Below, in pieces: positions 13,395 through 14,028 of a DNA stretch of 14,028 nt. A model generated the notes under the pieces. That model had not been told where the DNA came from. It searched no databases and saw only the letters and a list, made by a program, of their open reading frames with translations. Every line of letters begins with the position of its first letter. Within the stretch, counting starts at the first letter, position 1. Source of the stretch: Spirochaetota bacterium (GTDB lineage: Bacteria; Spirochaetota; UBA12135; COTS27; JAFLEE01); assembly GCA_017302015.1 (NCBI GenBank), contig JAFLEE010000109.1, forward strand, positions 1-14,028, in the 5' to 3' direction. The position numbers were made by a program, and so were the translations under genes.

Positions 13395-14028
13395 ATGAAA
13401 ACAAGGCTTTTTTTCCCCTTTCTCGCCCTTTGGGCGGGTTTGGCGCCGGCGGAACCCCTGGTGCTCATCCATGGACTCGGCGACCGCTACGGTTTTTTCT
13501 GGGGCTTGGCGGCGCCTCTTTTTACGAAGGCCGGGAACCCGACGTTCTCCTTCGTCTATAACCGCGAAGGCGAGGGCATGACGGTGCCCTCGGTGGCCCG
13601 TGAACTCGGGCTGTTCCTCGCCACCAACCTGAGGCGCGGGGAACAGGCGACCCTCGTCTGCCATTCCATGGGCGGCCTGGTGGCGGAGCACTACCTCTAT
13701 TTCGGGCCGTCCCCGTCGAACGTGAGGCGCGTCATCACCTTGGGCACGCCGTGGCAAGGCAGCCGCATCGCCGAATTAGCGACGGAGACGGCCGCCTTCC
13801 TCGAGATGGAACTCCAAAGGATCCCCTTCTCCGACCTCATGCCCGCCCTCGACCTCCGCCCGGGCTCCGACCTCATCCTTTCCCACCTGAAGGCGAGGCA
13901 AACCCGAGCCATGCCCGTCCCCTTCGAGGTCGTACGGGGCAGCGGGGGCTCGCTGGCCTCGATGAAGGGGGATTGGCTGGTCACCCTCGTGGAGGGGGAG
14001 CGCTCGAGCGTGGTCCATCTCCGGGAGG
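13395..14028 (+). CDS. Secreted alpha/beta-hydrolase, lipase-like, cut by the window edge
   Basis: I translated this frame directly; it is open for 211 codons to the window end with no stop, so the 3' end is missing. A signal peptide (MKTRLFF..., cleaved near APA-E at about 19-20) is followed by an alpha/beta-hydrolase core: the oxyanion segment LVLIHGLGD at 22-30, the nucleophile elbow CHSMGG with S91, and ITLGTPWQGS at 114-123, typical of lipase and PGAP1-like hydrolases. The elbow begins with Cys instead of the common Gly (GxSxG becomes HSMGG preceded by C). The acid and histidine of the triad are not assignable in the visible part. It is divergent from mltC. The product is probably periplasmic or secreted and acts on an ester; the substrate is unknown. 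Confidence 0.8.
   Translation, partial: MKTRLFFPFLALWAGLAPAEPLVLIHGLGDRYGFFWGLAAPLFTKAGNPTFSFVYNREGEGMTVPSVARELGLFLATNLRRGEQATLVCHSMGGLVAEHYLYFGPSPSNVRRVITLGTPWQGSRIAELATETAAFLEMELQRIPFSDLMPALDLRPGSDLILSHLKARQTRAMPVPFEVVRGSGGSLASMKGDWLVTLVEGERSSVVHLRE

Overview
The window is dense, high-GC bacterial chromosome that carries almost only cell-envelope genes. The organism makes meso-diaminopimelate peptidoglycan: MurE has the DNPR motif. It also has secreted or lipoprotein lytic transglycosylases, so it is most likely a diderm (Gram-negative) bacterium. I cannot place it in a phylum. The unusual RsmH loop and the enlarged RodA argue against a typical proteobacterium; a spirochaete-like or other deep diderm lineage is only a guess. 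I see no mobile element, CRISPR array, tRNA or rRNA.

Layout. (1) Positions 1-55, minus strand: the first 18 codons of an unknown gene, with a TATAAT box placed for leaderless transcription. (2) Positions 157-5802, minus strand: an operon read ilvE, mltD-like lipoprotein transglycosylase, mrdA (PBP2), rodA. The last three genes are joined by two ATGA stop/start overlaps. (3) Positions 5908-10306, plus strand: a reduced division/cell-wall operon, rsmH, ftsL-like gene, murE, mraY and a small GGQ release-factor-like gene. It ends in a clear intrinsic terminator at 10310-10354. The ftsI and murF genes usually found in this cluster are absent, and ilvE occupies the upstream divergent position where mraZ often lies. 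(4) Positions 10421-10861, plus strand: a single TerB-like gene with its own good sigma70-type promoter. (5) Positions 10907-13322, minus strand: a two-gene operon of an mltC-like soluble transglycosylase followed by a TPR plus NlpC/P60 endopeptidase. (6) From 13395 to the window end, plus strand: the 5' part of a secreted alpha/beta-hydrolase (lipase-like), also apparently leaderless.

How the genes fit together. MurE and MraY make lipid-linked precursors, and RodA-PBP2 polymerises and crosslinks them in the side wall. The two transglycosylases and the NlpC/P60 enzyme cut glycan strands and peptides. FtsL belongs to the divisome. IlvE (branched-chain amino acids), RsmH (16S rRNA methylation) and the GGQ protein (ribosome rescue) tie this cluster to growth and translation. 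No gap between genes exceeds about 115 bp.

I see no obviously new multi-gene system. The points most worth checking are a roughly 72-residue membrane insertion in RodA, the proline-ending ATGA junctions between MltD, PBP2 and RodA, the GGQ rescue-factor gene attached to mraY, and the two leaderless gene starts.
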